This document shows, piece by piece, positions 8,847-16,081 of a stretch of DNA of 64,000 nt. Source of the stretch: Fibrobacter sp. GTDB taxonomy: Bacteria; Fibrobacterota; Fibrobacteria; Fibrobacterales; Fibrobacteraceae. The notes beneath the pieces are model-generated. The model was not told the DNA's origin. It was given only the letters and a program-made list of their open reading frames with translations, and did not search any database. Position 1 is the first letter of the stretch, and each line of letters begins with the position of its first letter. The stretch lies in assembly GCA_017412605.1 (NCBI GenBank), contig JAFPWY010000010.1:124001-188000 (forward strand), read 5' to 3'. The translations under genes were made by a program, and so were the position numbers.

Positions 8847-8853
8847 TAGGAAA
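8831..8853. promoter_or_regulatory. imperfect palindrome at the metY transcription start, shared with the cystathionine operon
   Basis: ATCCCTA (8831-8837) and TAGGAAA (8847-8853) flank a 9-bp spacer just after the -10 box. The same arms, spacing and position occur at 12308-12330. It may be a repressor operator for both sulfur transcription units. Confidence 0.6.
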
Positions 8854-8854
8854 G

Positions 8855-8883
8855 AAGATAGAATAAGATTTTGCCCCTGTCAA
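8855..8883 (-). promoter_or_regulatory. sigma-70 type promoter of metY
   Basis: On the minus strand TTGACA (8883-8878), a 17-base spacer and TATCTT (8860-8855). Transcription should start near 8848. Confidence 0.8.
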
Positions 8884-8956
8884 GCCATAAACGCATACTA
8901 TTTAACTATTGAAAGTTATAGGTTTTGATTATAACCAAATCTTCCCCTAGTACGTC

Positions 8957-9934
8957 TTATTTTTCCTTCGCCACTGCGATTTCTTTGATGCATTTCTCAA
9001 AGTTATCGAGTCCCTTCGTGTTTACGATAGTTCCTCTAATGGTAAGCGTGTCCTGGAAGTTTCTTTCGGCATCGTAGTTTTGCAAGCCTTCTGTAGTCTG
9101 ATCCTTGCAGTTTTCCTTCGTCACGTTTACCTGACGCTCTTCGTATGAACATTCCTTGTCGCCCGACTTTACGCTGATGGCGACCTTGTAGTCCAAGGAA
9201 TCGCGGTCGATATCTGTTATCTTGACGTCGTAAGTCTTTCCATCCAATTTGAACTTCTTTGATGTTTTAGTTTGTTCTAAAACTTCGATGTCGCGATCTT
9301 TTTCGACGGCCTTTATGTCGGATTCCCGTTCGGGAGAAAACAGGGATGTGGACGAGCCTACAGTGAGCTCCGTGAATTCATTTCCAAGCACTCCATAAAG
9401 ATTGAGCAGGTATTCCGAATTCATGTAGTCGTTGTATTTGAAATAGGCCGGCTTATACACAAGCTCTTCTTGAAAGATATTTTCGGAAATAGTCAATACC
9501 AATTCCTCGTATTGTTCTTCAAAGTTGCGCTCGTCTTTGGACGGGCAACTTACTTTATCTTGGTATTTGTAGCAACCGATGTTTTCCCATTCGCCATAAA
9601 TTTTATCTGTAGAACCGCCAAGGTAGTAATGGGGATCATCCGTATTGCCGTTGAAGAAGACGACAAGTGTGTCGCCATGAATCTCGTAAGTCGATACATC
9701 GGAGCCCTGATCCGCTTCGGAAGGAATTTTACTCCATTTAAAGACGTTTTGATATAGAGTACAGAATTCTTCGGTGTGGGCGTCCTGTTTAACAACGATG
9801 CGGTGATTTTCTTTGTCTATAGACACATGTTGGTACTCTGTAGTTCCGGAAATTTCCGATGAGCTAGTGCTGTTGTCGCCAGAGCAGGCGAAAAAGAACA
9901 GGGCCGAAGCCAACAAATAGAAATAGCGATTCAA
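8957..9934 (-). CDS. lipoprotein of unknown function
   Basis: The frame is open from 9979, but a TTG at 9934 with AAGGAAGA just upstream gives a clean lipoprotein signal (LNRYFYLLASALFFFAC), so it is taken as the start. The mature protein begins SGDNSTSSSE, a short Ser-rich stretch, followed by about 290 acidic residues with several cysteines (for example FCTLYQ, IGCYKYQDKVSC, KECSYEE, KENCKD) that may form disulfides in the periplasm or at the surface. No family is recognised. It stands between metY and the cystathionine operon without obvious link to either. Confidence 0.8.
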   Translation of the reverse strand: MNRYFYLLASALFFFACSGDNSTSSSEISGTTEYQHVSIDKENHRIVVKQDAHTEEFCTLYQNVFKWSKIPSEADQGSDVSTYEIHGDTLVVFFNGNTDDPHYYLGGSTDKIYGEWENIGCYKYQDKVSCPSKDERNFEEQYEELVLTISENIFQEELVYKPAYFKYNDYMNSEYLLNLYGVLGNEFTELTVGSSTSLFSPERESDIKAVEKDRDIEVLEQTKTSKKFKLDGKTYDVKITDIDRDSLDYKVAISVKSGDKECSYEERQVNVTKENCKDQTTEGLQNYDAERNFQDTLTIRGTIVNTKGLDNFEKCIKEIAVAKEK

Positions 9935-9977
9935 GGTAATCTTCCTTTTTTTTACTAGAAATATAAACAAATTATAC

Positions 9978-10003
9978 AAAAAAACTCCACCAAACTGGTG
10001 GAG
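9978..10003 (-). terminator. intrinsic terminator of the cystathionine operon
   Basis: CTCCACCA and TGGTGGAG form a perfect 8-bp stem (9985-10003), followed on the minus strand by seven T. It lies 35 bp past the stop codon of the cystathionine synthase gene. Confidence 0.85.
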
Positions 10004-10038
10004 CCTTGAAGGTATATGGCAAATTCGATTAGGAAAGT

Positions 10039-10950
10039 TTATTCGTACAGTCCTTTGCTGAAGTAACGGTCGCCGCGGTCGGGGGCGACAAATACGATGT
10101 TTCCACGCGCGCCCGAAGCAATGAGCTTCTTCGCCGCCGCAAATGCCGCACCAGACGATGACCCTGCAAATATACCTTCTTTTTGCGCAAGTTCACGGGA
10201 ACCGGTAAAGGCGTCGTCATCGTTGATTTTGATGACTTTGTCCACGAGCGACATATCCATGGTGTCGGCGATAAAGTCGTTGCCGATTCCTTCGATGTTG
10301 TAGTCGCCGTGTTCTCCGCCGCCCATGGTAGAGCCGATAGGGTCCGCAAGCACGCCTTGGATTTTCGGGTTACGTTCCTTGAGCGCCTTTAAGATGCCGC
10401 TGTAGGTGCCTCCGCTCCCTGCGCCCGCCACAACGTAATCCACGTGACCATCGAGATCGTCATAGATTTCGGGGCCGGTGGTTTCGTAATGGGCAAGCGG
10501 GTTGGCCATGTTGTGGAATTGCCTGAGCGAAATGGAATCCGGAATCTGCTTCAGGAGTTCCTCGGCCTTCTTTTCGGCACCGAGCATTCCCTCTTCGCGC
10601 GGGGTGTTGATGAGCTCTGCCCCGAGTGCGCGCAAGAGCGTCTGCTTTTCTTGCGAGAACTTGGTGGGCACCACGAATATCACGCGTACGCCGCGGTTGA
10701 GCGCCGCGAATGCGATTCCGAGGCCGGTGTTGCCCGCGGTCGCTTCGATGATGGTTCCGCCCGGCTTGAGCGTTCCCTTCGCGAGTGCGTCGTTCACCAT
10801 GTAAAGGCCGGTGCGGTCCTTCACGCTGCCCGAGGGGTTCCAGAGTTCAAGTTTCACAAACAGGTTCACGCCTTCGGGCACTCCGACATGCGTAAGCTTC
10901 ACAAGCGGGGTCTTCCCGATCAGGGACTGCATCGATTCATAGTATTTCAT
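10039..10950 (-). CDS. mccA: cysteine synthase / cystathionine beta-synthase family PLP enzyme
   Basis: The 303-residue fold-type II PLP enzyme has NPSGSVKDRTG with the PLP lysine near residue 44, TAGNTGLGIA (pyridine/phosphate loop) and GAGSGGTYSG. The TAGNTG wording and the neighbour, a cystathionine lyase-family gene 12 bp upstream, resemble the Bacillus mccA-mccB pair, which turns homocysteine into cysteine by way of cystathionine. Plain O-acetylserine sulfhydrylase (CysK/CysM) activity is the alternative. It is the second gene of the operon controlled by the Cys leader peptide at 12246-12302, which fits a product of cysteine. Confidence 0.8.
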   Translation of the reverse strand: MKYYESMQSLIGKTPLVKLTHVGVPEGVNLFVKLELWNPSGSVKDRTGLYMVNDALAKGTLKPGGTIIEATAGNTGLGIAFAALNRGVRVIFVVPTKFSQEKQTLLRALGAELINTPREEGMLGAEKKAEELLKQIPDSISLRQFHNMANPLAHYETTGPEIYDDLDGHVDYVVAGAGSGGTYSGILKALKERNPKIQGVLADPIGSTMGGGEHGDYNIEGIGNDFIADTMDMSLVDKVIKINDDDAFTGSRELAQKEGIFAGSSSGAAFAAAKKLIASGARGNIVFVAPDRGDRYFSKGLYE

Positions 10951-10962
10951 AAAAACCTCTTT

Positions 10963-12120
10963 TTATGCTTTCGCGGCGTTAATGCCGGCGTTCAAATCCA
11001 GGATGATGTCATCCACCTTCTCGATACCCACGGACAGGCGAATCAGCCCGTCGGTAATGCCCACCTTCTCGCGAATTTCCTTTGGGATGGAGGCGTGGGT
11101 CATTGTGGCCGGATGGCATACGAGGCTTTCGACGCCGCCCAAACTTTCGGCCAGCGAAATCAACTTGAGGCCCTTGAAAAACTTCTTGATGTCGTAACCT
11201 TCGTATAGCTCGAACGAAATCATGGCGCCGCCGTTCTTGGCCTGCTTCTTGTTGATTTCGTAACCCTGCGCGTTCGGAAGGCCCGGATAGTAGACATGCT
11301 TTACGGCTTCGTGCTGTTCCAGGTAGCGGGCAATGCGTTCCGCATTTTCGGTATGGCGATCGAGGCGTACGCCAAGAGTCTTGATGCCGCGAATCAGGAG
11401 GAAAGAATCGAAGGGGCCGAGCACCGCACCGACGGCATTCTGCGTGAATGCGAGCCTTTCAGCAATCTCTTTGTTGTTCGTCACCGCGAGGCCCGCCACC
11501 AAGTCGCTGTGGCCACCCAAATACTTTGTCGCGGAATGCACCACGATATCAGCGCCAAGTTCCAGCGGACGCTGCAGATAGGGAGTCATGAAGGTGTTAT
11601 CGACAATCGTCAAGATGCCATGCTTCTTCGCAATCGCGGCGACGCCAGCCAAGTCCGTCACAGTCAGGAGCGGGTTCGCCGGGCTTTCCACAAAGAACGC
11701 CTTCACATCGGGAGTCACCTTGGTATCGAGCGACACCAAGTCGGTGGTATCTTCGATAGAATAAGTGATGCCGAGATTTTTGAATACTTTGTCCAAAACG
11801 CGGAAAGTGCCGCCGTACACATTGCTCGAGATAATAATCTTGTCGCCCTTGTTAAAAAGCGCAAGCACTGTGGAGGTGGCCGCCATACCGCTTGCAAACG
11901 CAAAGCCCGCGACACCGCCCTCGAGTTCTGCAATCAGCGCCTCGAGCGCCGCGCGCGTCGGGTTACCCGTGCGGGAATATTCCCAGCCCGTATTTTCACC
12001 CAGACCCGCCTGCTTATAGGTAGAAGTCTGGTAAATAGGTACATTGACCGCTCCCGTGACCTTGTCGCCATCGATGCCGCCGTGAATGAGTTTCGTTTCG
12101 ATATAGTTGGAAATTGACAT
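10963..12120 (-). CDS. mccB: cystathionine gamma-lyase / gamma-synthase family protein
   Basis: The 385-residue Cys/Met-metabolism PLP enzyme has WEYSRTGNPTR, SNVYGGTF and the PLP lysine in VHSATKYLGGHSD. The frame opens at 12141, but the ATG at 12120 follows AAAGGA with 8-base spacing and gives the family start MSISNYIETKLIHGG. Lyase and synthase members are hard to separate by eye; lyase is favoured by the downstream cystathionine-synthase-like gene and by the cysteine-responsive-looking leader. Together the two genes would run homocysteine to cysteine. Confidence 0.85.
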   Translation of the reverse strand: MSISNYIETKLIHGGIDGDKVTGAVNVPIYQTSTYKQAGLGENTGWEYSRTGNPTRAALEALIAELEGGVAGFAFASGMAATSTVLALFNKGDKIIISSNVYGGTFRVLDKVFKNLGITYSIEDTTDLVSLDTKVTPDVKAFFVESPANPLLTVTDLAGVAAIAKKHGILTIVDNTFMTPYLQRPLELGADIVVHSATKYLGGHSDLVAGLAVTNNKEIAERLAFTQNAVGAVLGPFDSFLLIRGIKTLGVRLDRHTENAERIARYLEQHEAVKHVYYPGLPNAQGYEINKKQAKNGGAMISFELYEGYDIKKFFKGLKLISLAESLGGVESLVCHPATMTHASIPKEIREKVGITDGLIRLSVGIEKVDDIILDLNAGINAAKA

Positions 12121-12177
12121 CTTGAAAATCCTTTGGCGCATTCAATTGCCGCGCCGAGCATTGATGAAAGTTTGAAT

Positions 12178-12208
12178 AAAAAAATCCCGCTCAAACGATT
12201 GAGCGGGA
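12178..12208 (-). terminator. leader terminator (attenuator) of the cystathionine operon
   Basis: A perfect 10-bp stem (12185-12194 with 12199-12208, loop of four) is followed on the minus strand by seven T. It lies before the first gene of the operon, so it must be bypassed for expression. Confidence 0.88.
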
Positions 12209-12259
12209 ACTTGTTTAGAGCTTAGTTAAATCAATAGCCTAAAAACTAGTCGCCCGCTC
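12201..12259 (-). promoter_or_regulatory. candidate antiterminator
   Basis: GAGCGGG at the end of the leader-peptide gene (12253-12259, read on minus) is complementary to CCCGCTC, the 5' arm of the terminator (12201-12207). Between them TTTAGGCT and AGCTCTAAA (12214-12243) form a further helix that would bring the two together. The antiterminator and terminator therefore cannot coexist. Confidence 0.7.
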
Positions 12260-12302
12260 GACATCGACACCAACAACAAGAAGAAGAGTAGATAAGCATC
12301 AT
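12246..12302 (-). CDS. cysteine-rich leader peptide
   Basis: An ATG at 12302 with AGGAAA upstream opens an 18-codon frame, MMLIYSSSCCWCRCRAGD, ending in TAG at 12246. Four of six consecutive codons (9, 10, 12, 14) are TGT for Cys, and the last codons contain the antiterminator strand. A ribosome waiting for Cys-tRNA at codon 9 or 10 would leave that strand free and allow readthrough. A ribosome reaching the stop codon would cover it and let the terminator form. The peptide precedes genes inferred to make cysteine, as expected for attenuation. Confidence 0.8.
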   Translation of the reverse strand: MMLIYSSSCCWCRCRAGD

Positions 12303-12307
12303 GTTTG

Positions 12308-12330
12308 TTTCCTATGATTTTTGTAGGAAA
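12308..12330. promoter_or_regulatory. perfect palindrome at the transcription start of the cystathionine operon
   Basis: TTTCCTA (12308-12314) and TAGGAAA (12324-12330) flank 9 bp and overlap the -10 box. The same element stands before metY at 8831-8853. Confidence 0.65.
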
Positions 12331-12356
12331 ATAGATAAAAAAATGTATTCCGTCAA
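12328..12356 (-). promoter_or_regulatory. promoter of the cystathionine operon
   Basis: On the minus strand TTGACG (12356-12351), 17 bases, TATTTT (12333-12328). The leader peptide begins about 20 bases after the expected start of transcription. Confidence 0.75.
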
Positions 12357-12463
12357 CCGATTTGAGGTTATTTGGCTATACTATTTTTTGCTAGCTGGCT
12401 ATAGGCGAATTTTATTACGGGGCCTTTTGGAAGCTCTCGCCTTACTCCAGACATGGACTTGGA

Positions 12464-13807
12464 TTAAAATTTCTGTCGTTTGATGTTGTAGAAATAGATT
12501 CCCATAATGACCGCAATCGTGATGACCCAGCTGACGGGGTAGACGACCATCAGCGAGGCGAACGAGTTGTATTTGGGGAATACGAAAATTACCCAGAGGA
12601 TGCGGATGCCGCAGACGCCCACCATGCAGGTAAGCGCCGGAGGCAAGGATTTGCCCATTCCCGAAAGCGCGCCCGAAAATACGTCCAGAAAAACGTTGAT
12701 GGCCAAGAGCCCCACCACCACGTACATGCGGATGGATGCGATTTCGATGATCTCGGTATTGGACGTGAATACGCTCAGCATGGGCCTTGCGAAAATGCAG
12801 CAGAGCGCGCTCAATACGATGGTGGAGGAGCTGCCGAGCAGAAGCGTCCAGCGGACCGTGCGGCGGCAGCGTTCCATGTTCTTTGCGCCGAAGTTCTGCC
12901 CCACGAAGGTCACGCAAGCCTGCGAGAATGAACTCAGCCAGTAATACACCACGAATTCGTAATTCAGGGCGATGGATGAAGCCGCCACCGTAGCAGAACC
13001 GAGGCTGTTGATGGCCGACTGCAAACACACATTGCTGAACGAGAATACGACGCCTCGGAGTCCCGTCGGGAGCCCAACGCGCAAGATGCGGCTCAAGAAG
13101 AGGGGCGTCACGCGCAACTTCCAGAATTCCAGCTTGAAGGGCCCCACCTCGTGCAAGAGCATGTAGAACAAGGTAATCCCGCTGATGGTATTGGCAATGA
13201 CCGTTGCAATCGCCACGCCAGCAACACCCATGTCAAAGCCCGCCACCAGAACCAGGTTCAGCGCCACATTGACTGCTCCCGCCACCATGAGCACGTAGAG
13301 AGGCCGCTTTGTATCGCCCTTGCTGCGCAGGATGGCGGAGACAAAGTTGTAAATCATTACAAAGGGCATCCCCGCAAAGTAGATTTGCAGGTAAAGTACC
13401 GCCATGTCCAAAACGTCTTCGGGTGTCGAAATCAGTTCAAGAATCGGCCTTGCAAAAAAGATTCCCACGAACGAGAGGAATATCCCGCTGAAGAACGCCA
13501 CCATCACCGACGTGTGGACGCTGCGGGTCACGGAGCGATAGCTGTGAGCGCCGATGGAATTGGCCACCACCACGTTCGCGCCCACGGAAATCCCGACGAA
13601 CAGGTTGATGAGCATGTTGATGACGAACGTGTTCGCACCCACGGCCGCCAAGGCCTTGTCGCCCGCGAACTGCCCCACCACGGCGACATCCGCCAAGTTG
13701 AACATCTGCTGGAAAATGCTGCTCAAGGCAATAGGGATGGCAAACCTCAGGATCTTTCTCCCGAGGGGCCCGTTCAGCATATCTATGTTCGTCTTTGACA
13801 CGCCCAT
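12464..13807 (-). CDS. MATE family multidrug/solute exporter
   Basis: The 447-residue inner-membrane protein has about twelve hydrophobic segments and the MATE opening (NGPLGRKILRFAIPIALSSIFQQMFNLADVAVVGQFAG). The second half repeats the pattern (LGSATVAASSIALNYEF, FVGQNFGAKN). Members export cationic drugs or metabolites using a sodium or proton gradient; the substrate is not readable. No terminator is obvious downstream; the 3' flank runs into the promoter region of the cystathionine operon on the same strand. Confidence 0.9.
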   Translation of the reverse strand: MGVSKTNIDMLNGPLGRKILRFAIPIALSSIFQQMFNLADVAVVGQFAGDKALAAVGANTFVINMLINLFVGISVGANVVVANSIGAHSYRSVTRSVHTSVMVAFFSGIFLSFVGIFFARPILELISTPEDVLDMAVLYLQIYFAGMPFVMIYNFVSAILRSKGDTKRPLYVLMVAGAVNVALNLVLVAGFDMGVAGVAIATVIANTISGITLFYMLLHEVGPFKLEFWKLRVTPLFLSRILRVGLPTGLRGVVFSFSNVCLQSAINSLGSATVAASSIALNYEFVVYYWLSSFSQACVTFVGQNFGAKNMERCRRTVRWTLLLGSSSTIVLSALCCIFARPMLSVFTSNTEIIEIASIRMYVVVGLLAINVFLDVFSGALSGMGKSLPPALTCMVGVCGIRILWVIFVFPKYNSFASLMVVYPVSWVITIAVIMGIYFYNIKRQKF

Positions 13808-13871
13808 GCATTACCTAGAAAACGGGCGTAAATTTAGTTTTTTTTAATGCGGAAACAAGAAAAGATTGTGC

Positions 13872-14891
13872 TTAATTCTTCAAGCAGCGAATTGAAATAT
13901 AGGACTTGTCGCGATAGGAATCAATTACAGCATGATCATACGAATGATAGAACGTCATTCGGACTGTAGGAGAAGAAGTCCATAATAGTGTTTGAGAACA
14001 CTCGTTATGGTAATCGCCATGAGGGGCCGAACTCGACCAACAATAATAACCTGTAGATCTCAAAGAAAAGCCAAATTCGTTGGCAGCGGGTTCAACAACT
14101 TCCCAACATTTGGTAGACTTGAGCTTTTTGGCTGCAGTCTCAGCACCGCCAACCGCAGCAAATAGCGTTTGGAACTCCGTTGTATCAGGCAAATGCCAAC
14201 CCGAAGGGCACAATCCTTGAACAGGATAGATTGGAGAGCAGTCGCTACCGGTTATACAATTGCCCCACCAGTCATACATCGTCATGCTCGACGAAAATAC
14301 TCCATCGATATCCAAAGCAACCGCCCATTGGTATAAACTTCCAAATTTTTCACAGTACGATTCTTTATCATCGAAGCAAGCGCTAAGCGTATCGAGTTCT
14401 CCGTCGGACCAAAAATTCGTGTAATGGTAATTCAGGTTTTGCGCCATCCATATTTGTTCACCAATCTGAATCGTCTTGTAAACCTGGCTATCCCTTGCAT
14501 CAATTATTTCTCCATACTTGCCTGCTTCTAGGAGTTCTTGGTTCAAGTTTTCAGTCGTAACGCATTTATATTGCGAACAATCATATGTTCCAGACGGCAT
14601 CACCTTTGACTCTGCATAACTAAATGGGGATCTTATTGAACTTGAAGATGAACTTCCCATATCGGAAGCCTTTTCGTTATTTTCGGAATTACTAGATTCT
14701 TCGACGGAGTTTACGCTGGACGAAGTTCTTGAATCCAAAATGACACTATCGGAAGACGTTCTAGAATCTAGAACGACACTGCTAGAAGAGGCCGTTTCGT
14801 TCTCCGGGTTTTCGGACGACGAGGACGAAGAATCATCACAACCGACAAAGAACATTGCCAACGGTAGTGCTGCAATGATAAAATACTTCAT
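13872..14891 (-). CDS. lipoprotein with Fibrobacter paralogous domain (Fib_succ_major type)
   Basis: The 339-residue protein has a lipoprotein signal (MKYFIIAALPLAMFFVGC), a Ser-rich linker at residues 20-90 with the near-repeat VVLDSRTSS / VILDSRTSS, and a C-terminal domain with QIWMAQNLNY, YQWAVALD, GLCPSGWHLPD and a final RCLKN. These are the marks of the domain named for its many copies in Fibrobacter succinogenes. The function is unknown; cell-surface location is likely. Several paired Cys suggest disulfides. Confidence 0.88.
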   Translation of the reverse strand: MKYFIIAALPLAMFFVGCDDSSSSSSENPENETASSSSVVLDSRTSSDSVILDSRTSSSVNSVEESSNSENNEKASDMGSSSSSSIRSPFSYAESKVMPSGTYDCSQYKCVTTENLNQELLEAGKYGEIIDARDSQVYKTIQIGEQIWMAQNLNYHYTNFWSDGELDTLSACFDDKESYCEKFGSLYQWAVALDIDGVFSSSMTMYDWWGNCITGSDCSPIYPVQGLCPSGWHLPDTTEFQTLFAAVGGAETAAKKLKSTKCWEVVEPAANEFGFSLRSTGYYCWSSSAPHGDYHNECSQTLLWTSSPTVRMTFYHSYDHAVIDSYRDKSYISIRCLKN

Positions 14892-15050
14892 TTTGTTTTC
14901 CTCTAATTTTTTCCGAATACAATAATAAAAAAATACGAGTCAATATGGTGGAACGCCTGATGCAAGACTCGCAGACTGTAAGTAACGACTTTCAAGTTCG
15001 CTACCATACGGCCAAGCTTGACAAATTTCGAAAAAAAGAATGGAAAGTAC

Positions 15051-15078
15051 TTGACAAATTTTTTAAATAGTGTACATT
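15051..15078 (+). promoter_or_regulatory. promoter before the VOC pseudogene
   Basis: TTGACA (15051-15056), 16 bases, TACATT (15073-15078). A second TTGACAAAT lies at 15019. Confidence 0.6.
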
Positions 15079-15106
15079 TGAACATGTGATGCAAGGAGGT
15101 TTTGCA

Positions 15107-15413
15107 ATGAAGTTAGAAGGCTTTGGAATTTTTGTAGATGACATGGCGACGATGGTCCGCTTTGTTCCGAAAATCGGATTTTGAAAAAATGACAAGCCAA
15201 AAGTACGCTTACTGCAAAGGCGTCAACGGGCATTTCGAAATAGCATTGGGTGTCGCTAACTACGCTGAAGTAGATAAAGCATACGCCAAAGTCACGGCCG
15301 CAGGTGCAAAAGGCGTCATGCCGCCGACTACGGAGCCGTGGGGACAGCGCACTTGCTACATCGCCGATCCCGAAGGGAATCTGGTGGAAATCGGGTCGTT
15401 CGTCAAGGAGTAA
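15107..15413 (+). pseudogene. VOC (glyoxalase/dioxygenase) family gene with internal deletion
   Basis: A perfect AAGGAGGT site (15093-15100) precedes the ATG at 15107, which reads MKLEGFGIFVDDMATMVRF, a typical VOC start, and then meets TGA near 15182. From about 15165 another frame continues as LFRKSDFEKMTSQKYAY ... IALGV ... CYIADPEGNLVEIGSF, the second half of the same fold. The beta-strand segment between, usually 30 to 40 residues, is missing and the halves are out of frame. The gene is most likely inactive unless the 3' half is started separately from the ATG at 15138. Confidence 0.75.
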
Positions 15414-15428
15414 CTAAAAGGAGAAATC

Positions 15429-16016
15429 ATGGAAATGAAATTTTGTCAGAGCTGCGGCATGCCGCTCACGCCGGAAATTTTGGGCACCAACGCTGACGGC
15501 AGCAAGAACGAAGAATACTGCATCTACTGCTACAAAGACGGCGCGTTCACCGGCGACTTCAACATGGAACAGATGGTCGAATTCTGTTCGCAGTTCGTCG
15601 ATGAATTCAACAAGAATACGGGCAAGAGCCTTACCCGCGAAGAGTACAAGGTAGAACTGCGCAAGTACTTTCCGACGCTCAAGCGCTGGCGCCTCCCGGC
15701 AGATCAACTGCCGCATGCCACATCGCCCATGAAGCAGAAGTTCATTGAAGAAGTCAATGCTCTCGGTATCAAGGACATGCCGACCATCGACAACCTATTT
15801 GTTCTGCAGGGCTCGTTCATCAATCAGGAATACAAGATTAACGGCAACAGCGTCAAGCTCCTGGACGATAACGCAAGCTACTGGGGAAACCAAGTTGCAA
15901 AGATTGGTGCCGAAGGCCGTTGCTTTGGAATTGCTTGCGACGAACGCTACATTCTCGTGAGCGAATACGGCAAGAACGGCGCCGACGCCGAAATCGTCGT
16001 GTTCAAGAAACGGTGA
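15429..16016 (+). CDS. putative zinc-ribbon domain protein
   Basis: The 195-residue protein opens with FCQSCGMPLTPE and a second pair EEYCIYCY, which together make a CxxC-CxxC zinc ribbon over residues 5-36, as in the putative zinc-ribbon family often found next to small-molecule binding domains. The rest (FSQ..LTREEY..LRKYFP, then a beta-rich part from residue 110) is unassigned. GGAG lies upstream of the ATG. It starts 15 bp after the VOC pseudogene and probably shares its promoter. Confidence 0.7.
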   Translation: MEMKFCQSCGMPLTPEILGTNADGSKNEEYCIYCYKDGAFTGDFNMEQMVEFCSQFVDEFNKNTGKSLTREEYKVELRKYFPTLKRWRLPADQLPHATSPMKQKFIEEVNALGIKDMPTIDNLFVLQGSFINQEYKINGNSVKLLDDNASYWGNQVAKIGAEGRCFGIACDERYILVSEYGKNGADAEIVVFKKR

Positions 16017-16042
16017 TAAATAAATGAGAATTGGAAATGCGA

Positions 16043-16070
16043 CCATTCAGGATATCCCTGAATGGTTTCT
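16043..16070 (+). terminator. terminator after the zinc-ribbon gene
   Basis: CCATTCAGG (16043-16051) pairs with CCTGAATGG (16057-16065), followed by a short T-rich stretch (TTTCT). Confidence 0.65.
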
Positions 16071-16081
16071 AAAATAATCGT

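Noticed and set aside
8610-8850. SAM-I riboswitch before metY
   Set aside because: The position is right, but the conserved core of the SAM-I family is not visible, and the small frame with a strong ribosome site is not part of that class. It was reported as an unclassified leader instead.
9986-10003. CTCCACCA/TGGTGGAG palindrome as an operator for the lipoprotein gene
   Set aside because: On the minus strand it is followed by a T-run just after the cystathionine synthase gene, so a terminator explains it better.
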